A DNA stretch of 64,000 nucleotides from Massilia sp. Root335 (GTDB lineage: Bacteria; Pseudomonadota; Gammaproteobacteria; Burkholderiales; Burkholderiaceae_D): NCBI RefSeq assembly GCF_001425685.1, contig NZ_LMCY01000004.1:141222-205221 (forward strand), in the 5' to 3' direction. The notes below the pieces were generated by a model. The model was not told the origin of the DNA. It made no database searches and saw nothing but the letters and a program-made list of their open reading frames with translations. Made by a program: the position numbers and the translations under genes. Shown piece after piece: positions 49,719-59,236 of this stretch (within the stretch, counting starts at the first letter, position 1; every line of letters begins with the position of its first letter).

Positions 49719-49795
49719 TGGCGGAGCGGACGGGACTCGAACCCGCGACCCCCGGCGTGACAGGCCGGTATTCTAACCAACTGAACTACCGCTCC
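49719..49795 (-). tRNA. tRNA-Asp (GTC)
   Basis: A 77-base cloverleaf on the minus strand including encoded CCA. The acceptor stem is GGAGCGG/CCGCTCC, the D arm has AGTTGGTTAGAAT, and the T arm is GCGGGTTCGAGTCCCGT. The anticodon loop gives GTC, reading Asp GAC/GAU. Confidence 0.97.
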
Positions 49796-49956
49796 AGCTT
49801 TCCTGCTGTCTCGCTCAATGTGACGCTTGTCATCGCGCCGCGAGTGTTCCTCATTTCCTGCTGCGACGGGCAAACGCGCAGCGTGGACAAGAGTCTGTCT
49901 TATCCGTTACGTCAGGCATCGGGGATACCACAACAGGCGGGAATGGGAACAAATCC

Positions 49957-50031
<75 letters not shown>

Positions 50032-50069
50032 AAACAACGTTTGTGGCGCTGTTGAGACGCCACAAAAAT

Positions 50070-50999
50070 TCAATGCGAGCGGATCATAGTGCCAAAAGCC
50101 TGTTCGGTCAAGACTTCCAGCAACAAAGAGTGCTCGATGCGGCCATCGATGATGTGCACGGTGTTCACGCCCGACTTGGCGGCGTCCAGGGCCGACGAGA
50201 TCTTCGGCAGCATGCCGCCGGAAATCGTGCCGTCCGCGAACATCTCGTCGATCTCGCGCGCCGACAGGTCCGTCACCAGGTTGCCCTGCTTGTCCTGCAC
50301 GCCGGCGATGTTGGTCATCATGATCAGCTTTTCGGCCTTCAGGATTTCCGCGATCTTGCCGGCGACGACGTCGGCGTTGATGTTATACGCCTGGCCGTCC
50401 TGGCCGAAGCCGATCGGCGAGATGATCGGGATGAAGGCGTCGTCCTGCAGCGCTTTCACGACGGCCGGATTGATCGCCTCGATGTCGCCGACGAAGCCGA
50501 TGTCGAGGAACTCGCCCGGCTTGTCCTTGTCCGGCATCGCCATCTTGCGTGCACGGATCAGGCCGCCGTCCTTGCCGGTCAGGCCCACTGCCTGGCCACC
50601 GTAGTGGTTGATCAGCATGACGATGTCCTGCTGGACTTCGCCGCCCAGCACCCACTCCACCACTTCCATGGTTTCTTCGTCGGTGATGCGCATGCCTTGC
50701 ACGAAGGTGCCCTGCTTGCCGATCTTCTTGAGCGCGTTGTCGATCTGCGGACCGCCGCCGTGCACCACGACCGGGTTCATGCCGACCAGTTTCAGCAGGA
50801 TGACGTCGCGCGCGAAGCCGTGTTTCAGGCGTTCTTCGGTCATCGCATTGCCGCCGTATTTGATGACGATGGTCTTGCCGTGGAAATTACGGATGTAGGG
50901 GAGTGCTTCGGCCAGGATCTGCGCCTTGATCTGCGGCGAGACCGCAGTCAGGTCATTATTCTGGTCGTCGCCCGTCATCGAGGTCAGCGTAGCGTTCAT
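50070..50999 (-). CDS. argB: Acetylglutamate kinase
   Basis: ArgB phosphorylates N-acetylglutamate in arginine synthesis. ATG 50999 gives 309 aa; the extra 13 residues of the longer frame are not supported. Motifs are the phosphate-binding [24 protein letters not shown] and the C-terminal [17 protein letters not shown]. The gene ends 39 bases before tRNA-Thr; a typical strong binding site is not visible. Confidence 0.96.
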   Translation of the reverse strand: MNATLTSMTGDDQNNDLTAVSPQIKAQILAEALPYIRNFHGKTIVIKYGGNAMTEERLKHGFARDVILLKLVGMNPVVVHGGGPQIDNALKKIGKQGTFVQGMRITDEETMEVVEWVLGGEVQQDIVMLINHYGGQAVGLTGKDGGLIRARKMAMPDKDKPGEFLDIGFVGDIEAINPAVVKALQDDAFIPIISPIGFGQDGQAYNINADVVAGKIAEILKAEKLIMMTNIAGVQDKQGNLVTDLSAREIDEMFADGTISGGMLPKISSALDAAKSGVNTVHIIDGRIEHSLLLEVLTEQAFGTMIRSH

Positions 51000-51137
51000 T
51001 AGGGGTCCGAAAAAGAATTTGCGAGATTTTACAGGCATTAGCCTGCCGCAGTGATCATTTTAGAAGCTCCATGTTGTATTTTCTGGCGCCCGCCGTTAAG
51101 GTGCCTTACATATGGATACACGACGGTAATCTTTCAC

Positions 51138-51341
51138 ATGAGTACCTGTACCCGCTGTGGCGCCGCGTTCGGTTGCGCGATGGTCGATGGCAACGACGGC
51201 GCACCGTGCTGGTGCACGCGCCTGCCGCCCGTCGTCGCGCTGCCGCCCGCGGGCGAAGCGGCCGGGTGCTGGTGCCCGGCCTGCCTGGAGCAGCATATCG
51301 CGCAACGGACAGCCAGGGCGCCGGATACGCCGGCCACATAG
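51138..51341 (+). CDS. Cysteine-rich CWC family protein
   Basis: This 67-aa protein has paired cysteines STCTRCGAAFGCAM, PCWCTRLPP and GCWCPACLEQH, the pattern of the small cysteine-rich CWC family, probably zinc binding. Function is unknown. The ribosome binding site is weak, and the start is chosen at the first Met before the Cys motif. Confidence 0.75.
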   Translation: MSTCTRCGAAFGCAMVDGNDGAPCWCTRLPPVVALPPAGEAAGCWCPACLEQHIAQRTARAPDTPAT

Positions 51342-51348
51342 AGCACCC

Positions 51349-52467
51349 TCAGCGCGCGGTGCGGAAAAAACGCATCATTTCGCGGCTCGCGTTCGGCCCC
51401 CGGCCGTCCGTATAGCTGCCGCGCATGTCGCCGCCCGACCAGGCGTGGCCGGAACCGTGGATCACCCAGTGTTCTGCGTGGATACTGCCGTCCGGCTTGC
51501 GGTGCACCGTGCGCGTGTAGGCGTGGCCGTCCGGCACGGCGCCGGGTTCGACGACGACGTCTTCCGACGGATGGCGTCGTCTTCGCTTGATCAGCTCGTC
51601 GCCATTGGCGGGGTGCACGGTCGTGTCGCGGTCGCCGTGGAACACGATGATCGGCAGGGTTTTTCCCGGCTTGTGGTGCGTGCGGAAATCGCCTTTCATC
51701 GCGGCCATCGCGGAGGCCAGGTCGTGGGCGGCCGCGAACGGCAGGCCGGAGTGGACGCCGACGGCCGCATACAGGTCCGGATACAGCGTGCCCATGATGG
51801 CGGCCATCGCGCCGCCCGCGGACAGGCCCGCGACGAACACCTGGTCCGGATCGATCACGTAGCGCGCCATGATGTCCTGCGTGAGCCCGGCGATGATGGC
51901 GGGCTCGCCCTGGCCGCGCTGCTGGTCCGCCGCGCTGAACCAGTTCCAGCAGCGCGTGGCGTTGGCCTGCTGCGACTGGGCCGGATAGGCGACGAGGCAG
52001 CCGTATTCCTCGGCCAGCGCGTTCATGCCGGTGCCGAGCGCGAAGTCGTCGGGATGCTGCGAGCAGCCGTGCAGCATCACGAGCAGCGCCGACGGCTGGC
52101 CGGCATACGTGCTCGGAATATAGAGCTTGTAGTCGCGGGTGCCCGCGTCGTTCGTATGGCTGGCGTCGACGAAGTGGCCGGGCAGGCCGATGGCCGCCGC
52201 GCCCGTCGACAGCGGCGGGACGTTGAACGGGTTGGCGCTCTGGCCCAGGCGGGACAGGTCGGCCAGCATGTCGGAAAAGGCGTCGTAGGTCGATTGGTTC
52301 GAGGCGGGCGGCGCGACGGGCTCAACGCTGTTGACGGCCGCGGCCTGCATGGCGGTGGCGTTTTTGACGGATTCCCGGAGGACGGTGCGGGCAACGGCGG
52401 GGCCGCGGCGTATCAGGGATCGGGTCGCGGCGCGCATTTGCGCCAGGAACTTGTGATTCAGGGTCAT
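51349..52467 (-). CDS. PHB depolymerase family esterase
   Basis: ATG 52467 with AAGGAG 5 bases upstream gives 372 aa. After a basic N-terminus comes the esterase/PHB-depolymerase fold: LYIPSTYAG, oxyanion MLHGCSQHPDDFA, lipase box GLSAGGAM (Ser nucleophile), acid region FHGDRDTTVHPANGD and His in GSGHAWSGG. No clear export signal is seen, so it may act on intracellular polyhydroxyalkanoate granules or other esters. The RNA hydrolase HGCSQ motif is typical of this family. Confidence 0.88.
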   Translation of the reverse strand: MTLNHKFLAQMRAATRSLIRRGPAVARTVLRESVKNATAMQAAAVNSVEPVAPPASNQSTYDAFSDMLADLSRLGQSANPFNVPPLSTGAAAIGLPGHFVDASHTNDAGTRDYKLYIPSTYAGQPSALLVMLHGCSQHPDDFALGTGMNALAEEYGCLVAYPAQSQQANATRCWNWFSAADQQRGQGEPAIIAGLTQDIMARYVIDPDQVFVAGLSAGGAMAAIMGTLYPDLYAAVGVHSGLPFAAAHDLASAMAAMKGDFRTHHKPGKTLPIIVFHGDRDTTVHPANGDELIKRRRRHPSEDVVVEPGAVPDGHAYTRTVHRKPDGSIHAEHWVIHGSGHAWSGGDMRGSYTDGRGPNASREMMRFFRTAR

Positions 52468-52655
52468 CGGCACTCCTTGTGGGGTGTGTCGGCAATGCCG
52501 CCGGCGCGTGGCTGAGGCATCGAGCGAGGGTTCAGTCTTGATGGCGAAGCTTGCGCGAACCTTACAGATGGGATAAGCGCAACGGACGAGTTCAGTCTAC
52601 GCAGGTCGTCCCGCCGGTCAAGCGCGATTCGTCCGGATACGTTAATCTGCGCTCC

Positions 52656-52793
52656 ATGTGTCCAATATTCCAACCCGGCATCTGTCTCGAGTGGAGCTCG
52701 CTGCCGTACCACGATACCCCATTTCGTCTCGACATGCCGGATGTGCTCGCCGCCGGATATCTCATCGGCAAGATTGCGCGGGTTGCGGCATGA
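52656..52793 (+). CDS. Possible 45-aa protein upstream of DUF1289 gene
   Basis: A frame starting MCPIFQPGICLEW and ending YLIGKIARVAA overlaps the next start by ATGA (52790-52793), the usual sign of translational coupling. No family is recognised and no strong binding site is seen. It could instead be the tail of a degraded gene. Confidence 0.35.
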   Translation: MCPIFQPGICLEWSSLPYHDTPFRLDMPDVLAAGYLIGKIARVAA

Positions 52794-52999
52794 GCGACGC
52801 ATCTCTTCCGCCGGAACGGCAAACGCCGGTCCCGTCTCCCTGCATCAACGTGTGCAAGATGTCGCCCGTGTCGGGCCTGTGCGAGGGCTGTTTGCGTACC
52901 ATCGACGAAATCGTCGCCTGGAGCCGCGCCGACGACGACTATAAACGCGCCGTGTGGTCAGAAATCCGCCGGCGCGAAGCGCACATCCCGTTCGACTGA
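52790..52999 (+). CDS. DUF1289 family protein
   Basis: This 69-aa protein has PSPCINVCKMSPVSGLCEGC followed by LRTIDEIVAWSRADDDYKR, the hallmark of DUF1289 with its four cysteines. Such small proteins often sit beside other genes as hitchhikers; function is unknown. Its stop overlaps the start of the following MBL gene (TGATG). Confidence 0.9.
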   Translation: MSDASLPPERQTPVPSPCINVCKMSPVSGLCEGCLRTIDEIVAWSRADDDYKRAVWSEIRRREAHIPFD

Positions 53000-53931
53000 T
53001 GCCGACCCTGCCGCCAGCGATCCGGGTGTTCGAGCGCGGCTGGCTGTCGTCCAACAACATCCTCATCACGGGACGAGACGGCGCCGCGCTCGTCGACACG
53101 GGCTATGTGACGCACGCGGCGCAGACGCTGTCGCTCGTGCGCCACGCGCTGCAGGAGCGTCCGCTGGACCGCATCGTCAACACCCACCTGCACGCCGACC
53201 ACTGCGGCGGCAACGCGGCCTTGCGTGATGCCTACCGCTGCCGCATCGCGATCCCCGGGGCGGAATGCGCGAAGGTCGACGCGTGGGACGAGGACGCGCT
53301 GAGTTTCCGCGCCACGTCCCAGCAGTGCCCGCGCTTTGCGTACGACGATGCCCTCGAACCCGGCCAGCGCCTGCGCATGGGCGACCTGGACTGGCAGGCG
53401 CTCGCGGCGCCCGGCCACGATCCGCACGCGCTGCTGCTGTGGTGCGACGAGCAAGGCGTCCTGATATCCGGCGACGCCCTGTGGCAGAACGGCTTCGGCG
53501 TCGTGTTCCCGGAACTGGCCGGCGAACCCGGTTTTATGGACGTGCGCGCCACGCTGGACCTGATCGCGACGCTCGACGCGCGCGCCGTCATCCCCGGCCA
53601 TGGGGCACCGTTCGCCGGCGCGGCGGCCGCGCTGGACCGCGCGTATTCGCGCCTGGATTACCTGGCGGCCGACCCGGTGCGCAATGCCGAGAACGCCGCC
53701 AGGGTGCTATTAAAATTTCTGCTGCTGGAACGGCGGCGCATCCTGCTCGCCGACGTCGAAACGCTGTGCGCCACGGTGCCGCTGCTCGTGCTGGCGCGTG
53801 AGCGTTTTTTGCACGGCAGCAGCGCAGACCTGGCGGACCGGCTCGTGCGTGCGCTCGTGAAGCGGGTACGGCGCGCGTCGAGGGCGCTACACTCGCCGAG
53901 CCCTGACAAAGAATTAGAGCCGGCGATCTAG
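52999..53931 (+). CDS. Metallo-beta-lactamase fold hydrolase
   Basis: This 310-aa protein has the metal motif NTHLHADHCGGN (HxHxDH), later His in APGHDPHALLLW, Asp in SGDALW and His in IPGHG. These ligands fit an active two-metal hydrolase of the glyoxalase-II-like branch. Substrate is unknown. The C-terminal 100 residues are helical and basic. Confidence 0.9.
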   Translation: MPTLPPAIRVFERGWLSSNNILITGRDGAALVDTGYVTHAAQTLSLVRHALQERPLDRIVNTHLHADHCGGNAALRDAYRCRIAIPGAECAKVDAWDEDALSFRATSQQCPRFAYDDALEPGQRLRMGDLDWQALAAPGHDPHALLLWCDEQGVLISGDALWQNGFGVVFPELAGEPGFMDVRATLDLIATLDARAVIPGHGAPFAGAAAALDRAYSRLDYLAADPVRNAENAARVLLKFLLLERRRILLADVETLCATVPLLVLARERFLHGSSADLADRLVRALVKRVRRASRALHSPSPDKELEPAI

Positions 53932-53990
53932 CACGGTCGTGCTTTTCTAATCCATAATCGACGGGTCCGATCAACTATCGCGAGAAATCC

Positions 53991-54950
53991 ATGGCGCTGC
54001 CTCCCGTCCTGCAAAACCTGTCCTTACCCGTCATCGCGTCGCCGATGTTCATCGCCAGCGGTCCCGCGCTGGTGGCCGCGCAGTGCAAGGCGGGCATCGT
54101 CGGTTCCTTTCCCGCCCTGAACGCGCGCCCGGCCGCGCAGCTCGACACGTGGCTGACGGACCTCCAGCACGAGCTGGCCGACTACCGGGAAGCGCATCCG
54201 GACCGCAAGGTCGGCCCGATCGCCGTCAACCAGATCGTGCACCAGTCGAACGACCGCCTGGAACACGACGTGGCCGTGTGCGTGAAGCACCAGGTGCCCA
54301 TCATCATCTCGTCGCTGCGCGCGCCGCCGAAGGAAATGCTGGATGCCGTGCATGCGTACGGCGGCATCGTGATGCACGACGTCGTCTCGATCCGCCACGC
54401 CGAAAAGGCGCTGGAAGCGGGCGTGGACGGCCTGATCCTCGTCGCGGCCGGCGCCGGCGGCCACGCGGGCGCGCTGTCGCCGTTCGCGCTGGTGGGCGAA
54501 GTGCGTAAATTCTTCGACGGCCCGATCGCGCTGTCCGGCTCGATCGCCACGGGCGACGCCATCCTCGCCGCACAGGCGATGGGCGCCGACTTTGCCTACA
54601 TCGGCTCGCGCTGGCTGGCCACGCGCGAAGCGAACGTCACCGACGCCTACCGCGACGCGATCGTGGAATCGACGGCGGCCGACGTCGTCTACACGAACCT
54701 GTTCACGGGCGTGCATGGCAATTACCTGAAAAAATCGATCGTGGCGGCGGGGCTGGACCCGGACAACCTGCCCGTGTCGGACAAGAGCAAGATGAGTTTC
54801 GGCTCGGGCAGCGCGAAGGCGTGGCGCGATATCTGGGGTGCCGGGCAGGGCGTCGGCCTGATGGATGACGTGCCGACCGTGGCGGAGATGGTGGCGCGGT
54901 TGACGCAGCAGTATCAGGCCGCGCGGGAGCGGTTGGGGCTGAAGGCCTGA
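53991..54950 (+). CDS. Nitronate monooxygenase family flavoprotein
   Basis: This 319-aa TIM-barrel FMN enzyme has PVIASPMFIASGPALVAAQ, the FMN phosphate site ALSGSIATGDAILAAQAMGA and IGSRWLAT, plus the active-site stretch AAGAGGHAGALSP with a central His. Members oxidise nitronates such as propionate 3-nitronate. The class within the family is not decided. Confidence 0.9.
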   Translation: MALPPVLQNLSLPVIASPMFIASGPALVAAQCKAGIVGSFPALNARPAAQLDTWLTDLQHELADYREAHPDRKVGPIAVNQIVHQSNDRLEHDVAVCVKHQVPIIISSLRAPPKEMLDAVHAYGGIVMHDVVSIRHAEKALEAGVDGLILVAAGAGGHAGALSPFALVGEVRKFFDGPIALSGSIATGDAILAAQAMGADFAYIGSRWLATREANVTDAYRDAIVESTAADVVYTNLFTGVHGNYLKKSIVAAGLDPDNLPVSDKSKMSFGSGSAKAWRDIWGAGQGVGLMDDVPTVAEMVARLTQQYQAARERLGLKA

Positions 54951-54974
54951 GTGTTTTCAGGGTTCGCGTAACAA

Positions 54975-55004
54975 CGTCGCCCCCGCGCAGGCGGGGGCCC
55001 AAGT
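54975..55004. repeat. REP-like repeat, copy of the 15366 unit
   Basis: These 30 bases are identical to 15366-15395 and form a GC hairpin. The copy lies between the convergent nitronate monooxygenase and hpt genes. Confidence 0.85.
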
Positions 55005-55031
55005 GTTGAGCCGGCCAGGTGTAATCGGCGC

Positions 55032-55616
55032 TTACGCCTGCAGCACCTTGTCCGCGTCGCGGATCACCCACAGTCCCGCCAGGTTGCGCCAGTATCCGTG
55101 CGCATCCATGCCGAAGCCGACGACGAACTGGTTCGGCACCGTCAGGCCGACGATGTCCGCCTGCACCGGTTTCACTTTACCCAGGTCCTTGTCGGCAAAC
55201 ACGGCCAGGATCACCTCCGCCGCGCCCATGTCGAGCAGGCGCTGCTTCACGTGGGCCAGCGTTTCGCCTTCGTCGAGGATGTCGTCGACGATGATGATCG
55301 TGCGGCCCGTGACGTCCTGGCGCGGGATCACTTTCCACACCACTTCGCCGCCGCGATCGAGGTCGCCGTAGCGGGTCACGTGGATGTAGTCGAATTCGAG
55401 GGGAAAGCTCAGCTGCGGCAGCAGGTTGCCGGTGAACACCACCGCGCCGCCCATGACGCCCAGCACGAGCGGGAAATCGCTCGCCTCGTCGTTGTCGAAA
55501 CGCTGGTTCAGCACGTCGGCGACGTGGCGTACGGCCGCTTGCACCTGGTCCGCGCTGACGATTTCCTCGGCGTTGGCCAATAGTGCGCGGGCGCGGTTGT
55601 AATGAAAGTCTTGCAT
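55032..55616 (-). CDS. hpt: Hypoxanthine-guanine phosphoribosyltransferase
   Basis: The 194-aa purine salvage enzyme makes IMP or GMP from the base and PRPP. The PRPP-binding loop is TIIIVDDILDEGETLA, VLGVMGGAVVFTGNLL comes earlier and YWRNLAGLWVI is the C-terminal purine-site region. It also fits the hypoxanthine branch more broadly. It is convergent with the nitronate monooxygenase gene. Confidence 0.9.
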   Translation of the reverse strand: MQDFHYNRARALLANAEEIVSADQVQAAVRHVADVLNQRFDNDEASDFPLVLGVMGGAVVFTGNLLPQLSFPLEFDYIHVTRYGDLDRGGEVVWKVIPRQDVTGRTIIIVDDILDEGETLAHVKQRLLDMGAAEVILAVFADKDLGKVKPVQADIVGLTVPNQFVVGFGMDAHGYWRNLAGLWVIRDADKVLQA

Positions 55617-55786
55617 GATATTTCGGAGTCGGTTGTAGGATTCGGATGATCCTTGGGTAGGCGATTATCCGCCAGATTGCGTTCGCGCGCGATTCCGGTC
55701 AGCTTGGGGGCGGCGGCCGCGTTCGCGATGCCGGTGCGGAGGGCGTATCATACCGATTTGACGAACCGAACATCCAATTGAGTACC

Positions 55787-57604
55787 ATGCCAGCACCTGA
55801 CACCTCCAATGTGCGCGCCGCGCGCCTTGCCCAGCTGCGCGCCGCGATGGCGCGCCACCGGGTCGACGCCGTCATCGTGCCGTCCGCCGATCCGCACCTG
55901 TCCGAATACCTGCCCGGTCGTTGGAAGGGCCGCGAATGGCTGTCCGGTTTCACGGGCTCCGTCGGCACCTTCATCGCCACGCACGACTTCGCCGGCGTCT
56001 GGACGGACGGCCGCTACTACACGCAGGCGGAGCAGGAACTGGCCGGCACCGACATCAGGCTCATGAAGATCCCGTCCGGCGCCAGCCTGCTGCACATCGA
56101 CTGGCTGGCCGACAACCTCGACGAAGGCAACACCGTCGCCGTCGACGCGCGCGTGCTGGGCCTGGCCGTGGCGCGCCTGCTGGGCGATGCGCTCGCCGCG
56201 CGCGGCGTAACACTGCGCACCGACCTCGACCTGCTGGACGAGATCTGGAGCGACCGCCCCGGCCTGCCGCCCGAGCCGGTGTACGAGCACGCGGCGCCGT
56301 ACGCGGTGCTCGATCGCGCCGACAAACTGCACGCGACGCGCAATGCGATGGCGAAGCTGGGCGGCGAGCGCCATGTCATCTCGACCCTCGACGACATCGC
56401 CTACCTGTTCAACCTGCGCGGCGCCGACGTCAGCTTCAATCCCGTGTTCCTCGCGCACGCGCTCGTGGAAGCGACGGGCGCCACGCTGTTCGTCGCCGAC
56501 GGCAAGATCGACGCGAGCCTGCGCGCCCGTCTCGAGCAGGACGGCGTGCGCGTGGCCCCGTACGAACAGGCGCAGCAGGCGCTGGCCGCGCTGCCGGCCG
56601 ACAGCAGTCTGCTGATCGACCCGCGCCGCATCACGGCCGGCATGCGCGCCGCCGTGCCGCAAGGCGTGCGCGTGGTGGAGGCCATCAACCCGACGACGTT
56701 CGCCAAATCGCGCAAGCTCGATGCCGAGATCGACCACGTGCGCGCCACGATGGAGCAGGACGGCGCTGCCCTGTGCGAATTCTTCGCCGGGCTCGAAGCG
56801 ACGCTGGCCGATGCGCATCGGGCGCCGTTGAACGAAGTGCACATCGACGAACGGATCACGGCCGCGCGGGAGCAAAGGCGCGGCTTCGTCAGCCCCAGCT
56901 TCGGCACCATCGCCGGCTTCAACGCCAACGGCGCGATCATGCATTATCGGGCCGCACCGGAACACTGCGCCGTGATCGAAGGCGACGGCCTGCTGCTGAT
57001 CGACTCCGGCGGCCAGTACCTGGGCGGCACGACGGACATCACGCGCGTCGTCCCCGTCGGCACGCCATCCGCCGCGCAGAAGCGCGATTTCACGCTGGTG
57101 CTGAAAGGGATGATCGCCCTGTCCATGGCGCGCTTCCCGCGCGGGACGAAAGGCCCGATGCTCGACGCGCTGGCGCGCGCCCCGATCTGGGCCGCCGGCA
57201 TCGATTACGGTCACGGCACCGGCCACGGCGTCGGCTACTTCCTCAACGTGCACGAGGGCCCGCAGGTGATCTCGCCGTCCGCGCCGCCGGAGCCGCATAC
57301 GGCCATGGAGCCGGGCATGATCACGTCGAACGAACCGGGTATCTATCGCCCGGGACTGTGGGGCATCCGCATCGAGAACCTGGTGCTCACGCGCGTCGTC
57401 GACAACGGGGAGTTCGGCGAATTCCTCGGCTTCGAAACGCTGACCCTGTGCCCGATCGACACGCGCTGCATCGACATCTCGCTGATGCGCGGCGACGAGG
57501 TCGCGTGGCTGAACGATTACCACCGCAGCGTGCGCGCGCGCCTGCTGCCGCACGTGACGGGCGCCGCGCGCGACTGGCTCGAACTGCGCACCCGGGAGAT
57601 CTGA
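55787..57604 (+). CDS. M24B aminopeptidase P family metallopeptidase
   Basis: ATG 55787 gives 605 aa; TTG 55778 is less likely. Two N-terminal creatinase-like domains (DAVIVPSADPHLSEYLPGRW, WTDGRYYTQAEQEL) precede the pita-bread catalytic domain with LLIDSGGQYLGGTTDITR (Asp ligands), GHGTGHGVGYFLNVHEGPQ (His), ITSNEPGIYRPG and IRIENLVL (Glu ligands). The three-domain layout and length resemble cytosolic Xaa-Pro aminopeptidase of the XPNPEP1 type rather than E. coli PepP (441 aa). Confidence 0.93.
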   Translation: MPAPDTSNVRAARLAQLRAAMARHRVDAVIVPSADPHLSEYLPGRWKGREWLSGFTGSVGTFIATHDFAGVWTDGRYYTQAEQELAGTDIRLMKIPSGASLLHIDWLADNLDEGNTVAVDARVLGLAVARLLGDALAARGVTLRTDLDLLDEIWSDRPGLPPEPVYEHAAPYAVLDRADKLHATRNAMAKLGGERHVISTLDDIAYLFNLRGADVSFNPVFLAHALVEATGATLFVADGKIDASLRARLEQDGVRVAPYEQAQQALAALPADSSLLIDPRRITAGMRAAVPQGVRVVEAINPTTFAKSRKLDAEIDHVRATMEQDGAALCEFFAGLEATLADAHRAPLNEVHIDERITAAREQRRGFVSPSFGTIAGFNANGAIMHYRAAPEHCAVIEGDGLLLIDSGGQYLGGTTDITRVVPVGTPSAAQKRDFTLVLKGMIALSMARFPRGTKGPMLDALARAPIWAAGIDYGHGTGHGVGYFLNVHEGPQVISPSAPPEPHTAMEPGMITSNEPGIYRPGLWGIRIENLVLTRVVDNGEFGEFLGFETLTLCPIDTRCIDISLMRGDEVAWLNDYHRSVRARLLPHVTGAARDWLELRTREI

Positions 57605-57605
57605 C

Positions 57606-57866
57606 ATGGCGAGCGCACGTTCCACCCGCGCCAGCGCCGCCGTCGAGCGGCTCAAACGGCGCACCGGCGTGACCTCGTATTCGATGGCGCGCACCGGCGA
57701 CGGTCATTTCTTTTTGTCCGAGAAACCGGGCGCGCCGCCGCTGTGCGCGCCGCTCGAACTGGACGACTTCGTGGCCTTCGTGAACGGTCTCGGTCCGCAA
57801 GAAGTAAAACGCGTCAGCAAGCACGACGTCGAATTCGAAAAACAGCTGGTCAGGAAAAAGCCTTGA
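57606..57866 (+). CDS. Small hypothetical protein
   Basis: This 86-aa protein begins MASARSTRASAAVERLKRR, very basic, and has GDGHFFLSEKPGAPPLCAPL and an end rich in Lys. No family is recognised. It sits 1 base after the aminopeptidase stop, and its own stop overlaps the likely TTG start of the MgtC gene, so it is probably part of an operon. Confidence 0.6.
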   Translation: MASARSTRASAAVERLKRRTGVTSYSMARTGDGHFFLSEKPGAPPLCAPLELDDFVAFVNGLGPQEVKRVSKHDVEFEKQLVRKKP

Positions 57867-58636
57867 CGGGCCCCGTGTCGAATGACCTGGGCCTGACCCT
57901 GCCCGACCTGGTCGGCGCCTACTGGTCGCAGGCGGAGCTGGCCACCAACGGCCTGATCCTGCTGAACGTGTTCGGCGCGCTGCTGCTGGGCCTCATGGTC
58001 GGCTACGAGCGGTCCTATCACGGCCGCGCGGCCGGCATGCGCACGTATGGCCTCGTGTGCATGGCGTCGTGCGCGCTGACCATCGTCGCCGGCTATCCGA
58101 GCCACTGGTTCGGCGGGCACGGTTCGTCCGTCGCGCTGGTCGACCCCACGCGCGTGGTCCAGGGCGTCGTGACGGGCATCGGCTTCCTCGGCGCCGGCGT
58201 GATCATGCGCTCGGGTTTCAACATCAGCGGCCTGACGACGGCGGCGTCGATCTGGTCGTCGTCCGTGATCGGCATCCTCGTCGGCCTCGGTTTCTACATG
58301 GCCGCGATGGGCCTGGCGTTTTTCTCCGCGATGATCATGATCTACCTGAACAAGGCGATCGGACTGCTGCCCTCGCGCCATGCGGTGGCCGTCACCCTGC
58401 ATTTCAAGCCCGGCGTCTATCCGCAGGAAGAGACGCTGCGCCAGGCGGCGCTGGACCGCGGCTACGAAATCGCCGGCGGCTCGCTGACGATCTCCAGCGA
58501 GAAGGGGTGCCAGGAATGGCATTTCGTCGCGCTGGAACTGGCCGGCACGCCGGGCGCGCCGCTGTCGCTGCTCGCCAGCGAACTGGCGACGTTCGAGGGC
58601 GTGGACGGCTTCCAGCTTTCGCACGCACGCAACTGA
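57863..58636 (+). CDS. MgtC/SapB family membrane protein
   Basis: The start is taken at TTG 57863, overlapping the previous stop and preceded by CAGGAAAAAG; GTG 57875 is an alternative. The 257-aa product has about five membrane segments with LLLGLMVGYERSYHGRAAGM, TGIGFLGAGVIMRSG and GLTTAASIWSSSVIGILVG, the MgtC signatures. A C-terminal soluble ACT-like domain follows. MgtC proteins affect low-magnesium growth and membrane potential, but the housekeeping form's role is unclear. Confidence 0.9.
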   Translation: MTGPVSNDLGLTLPDLVGAYWSQAELATNGLILLNVFGALLLGLMVGYERSYHGRAAGMRTYGLVCMASCALTIVAGYPSHWFGGHGSSVALVDPTRVVQGVVTGIGFLGAGVIMRSGFNISGLTTAASIWSSSVIGILVGLGFYMAAMGLAFFSAMIMIYLNKAIGLLPSRHAVAVTLHFKPGVYPQEETLRQAALDRGYEIAGGSLTISSEKGCQEWHFVALELAGTPGAPLSLLASELATFEGVDGFQLSHARN

Positions 58637-58657
58637 CAAGGACAATAAAGGACCACG

Positions 58658-59236
58658 ATGACAGCCCAGGACGTTCTCGATTTCTGGTTCGGCGCTCCCG
58701 GCAGCCCGGAGGCGGGCCAGCCGCGCCGCGAATGGTTCGTCAAGCAGGACGCATTCGACGACACCATCCGCACGCGCTTCGGCGCGGCGATCGCCCAGGC
58801 GCTGGCCGGCGGCCTGCGCGAGTGGGATGCGCAGGGGCCGCAAGGCCAGCTGGCGCGCATCCTCGTACTCGACCAGTTCACCCGCAACGCGCATTGCAAC
58901 ACGCCGTTGTCGTTCGCCGGCGATTCCCTGGCGCTGGCGGCGGCGCGCGCGCTCGTCGACAGCGGCGCCGACCGCGCGCTCGCGCCGCTGCAGCGCGCCT
59001 TCGCCTACATGCCGTTCGAGCACGCCGAGGACGCCTCCATGCAGGAGCGCGCCGTCGAACTGTTCGGCGTGCTGGCGGCCGAACATCCGGGCTTCGACGA
59101 GATGCTCGATTACGCGCACCGTCACCGTGGCGTGATCGCGCGCTTCGGCCGCTTCCCGCACCGTAACGAGATCCTCGGGCGCGCGTCGACGCCGGAAGAA
59201 GTGGAATTCCTGCGCCAGCCGGGTTCGCGCTTCTGA
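58658..59236 (+). CDS. DUF924 family protein
   Basis: This 192-aa helical protein with VLDFWFGAPGSPE at the start, LARILVLDQFTRNAHCNTPL and YAHRHRGVIARFGRFPHRN matches DUF924, a TPR-like domain of unknown function. Its stop codon shares a base with the next start (TGATG), so the two genes are coupled. Confidence 0.92.
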   Translation: MTAQDVLDFWFGAPGSPEAGQPRREWFVKQDAFDDTIRTRFGAAIAQALAGGLREWDAQGPQGQLARILVLDQFTRNAHCNTPLSFAGDSLALAAARALVDSGADRALAPLQRAFAYMPFEHAEDASMQERAVELFGVLAAEHPGFDEMLDYAHRHRGVIARFGRFPHRNEILGRASTPEEVEFLRQPGSRF

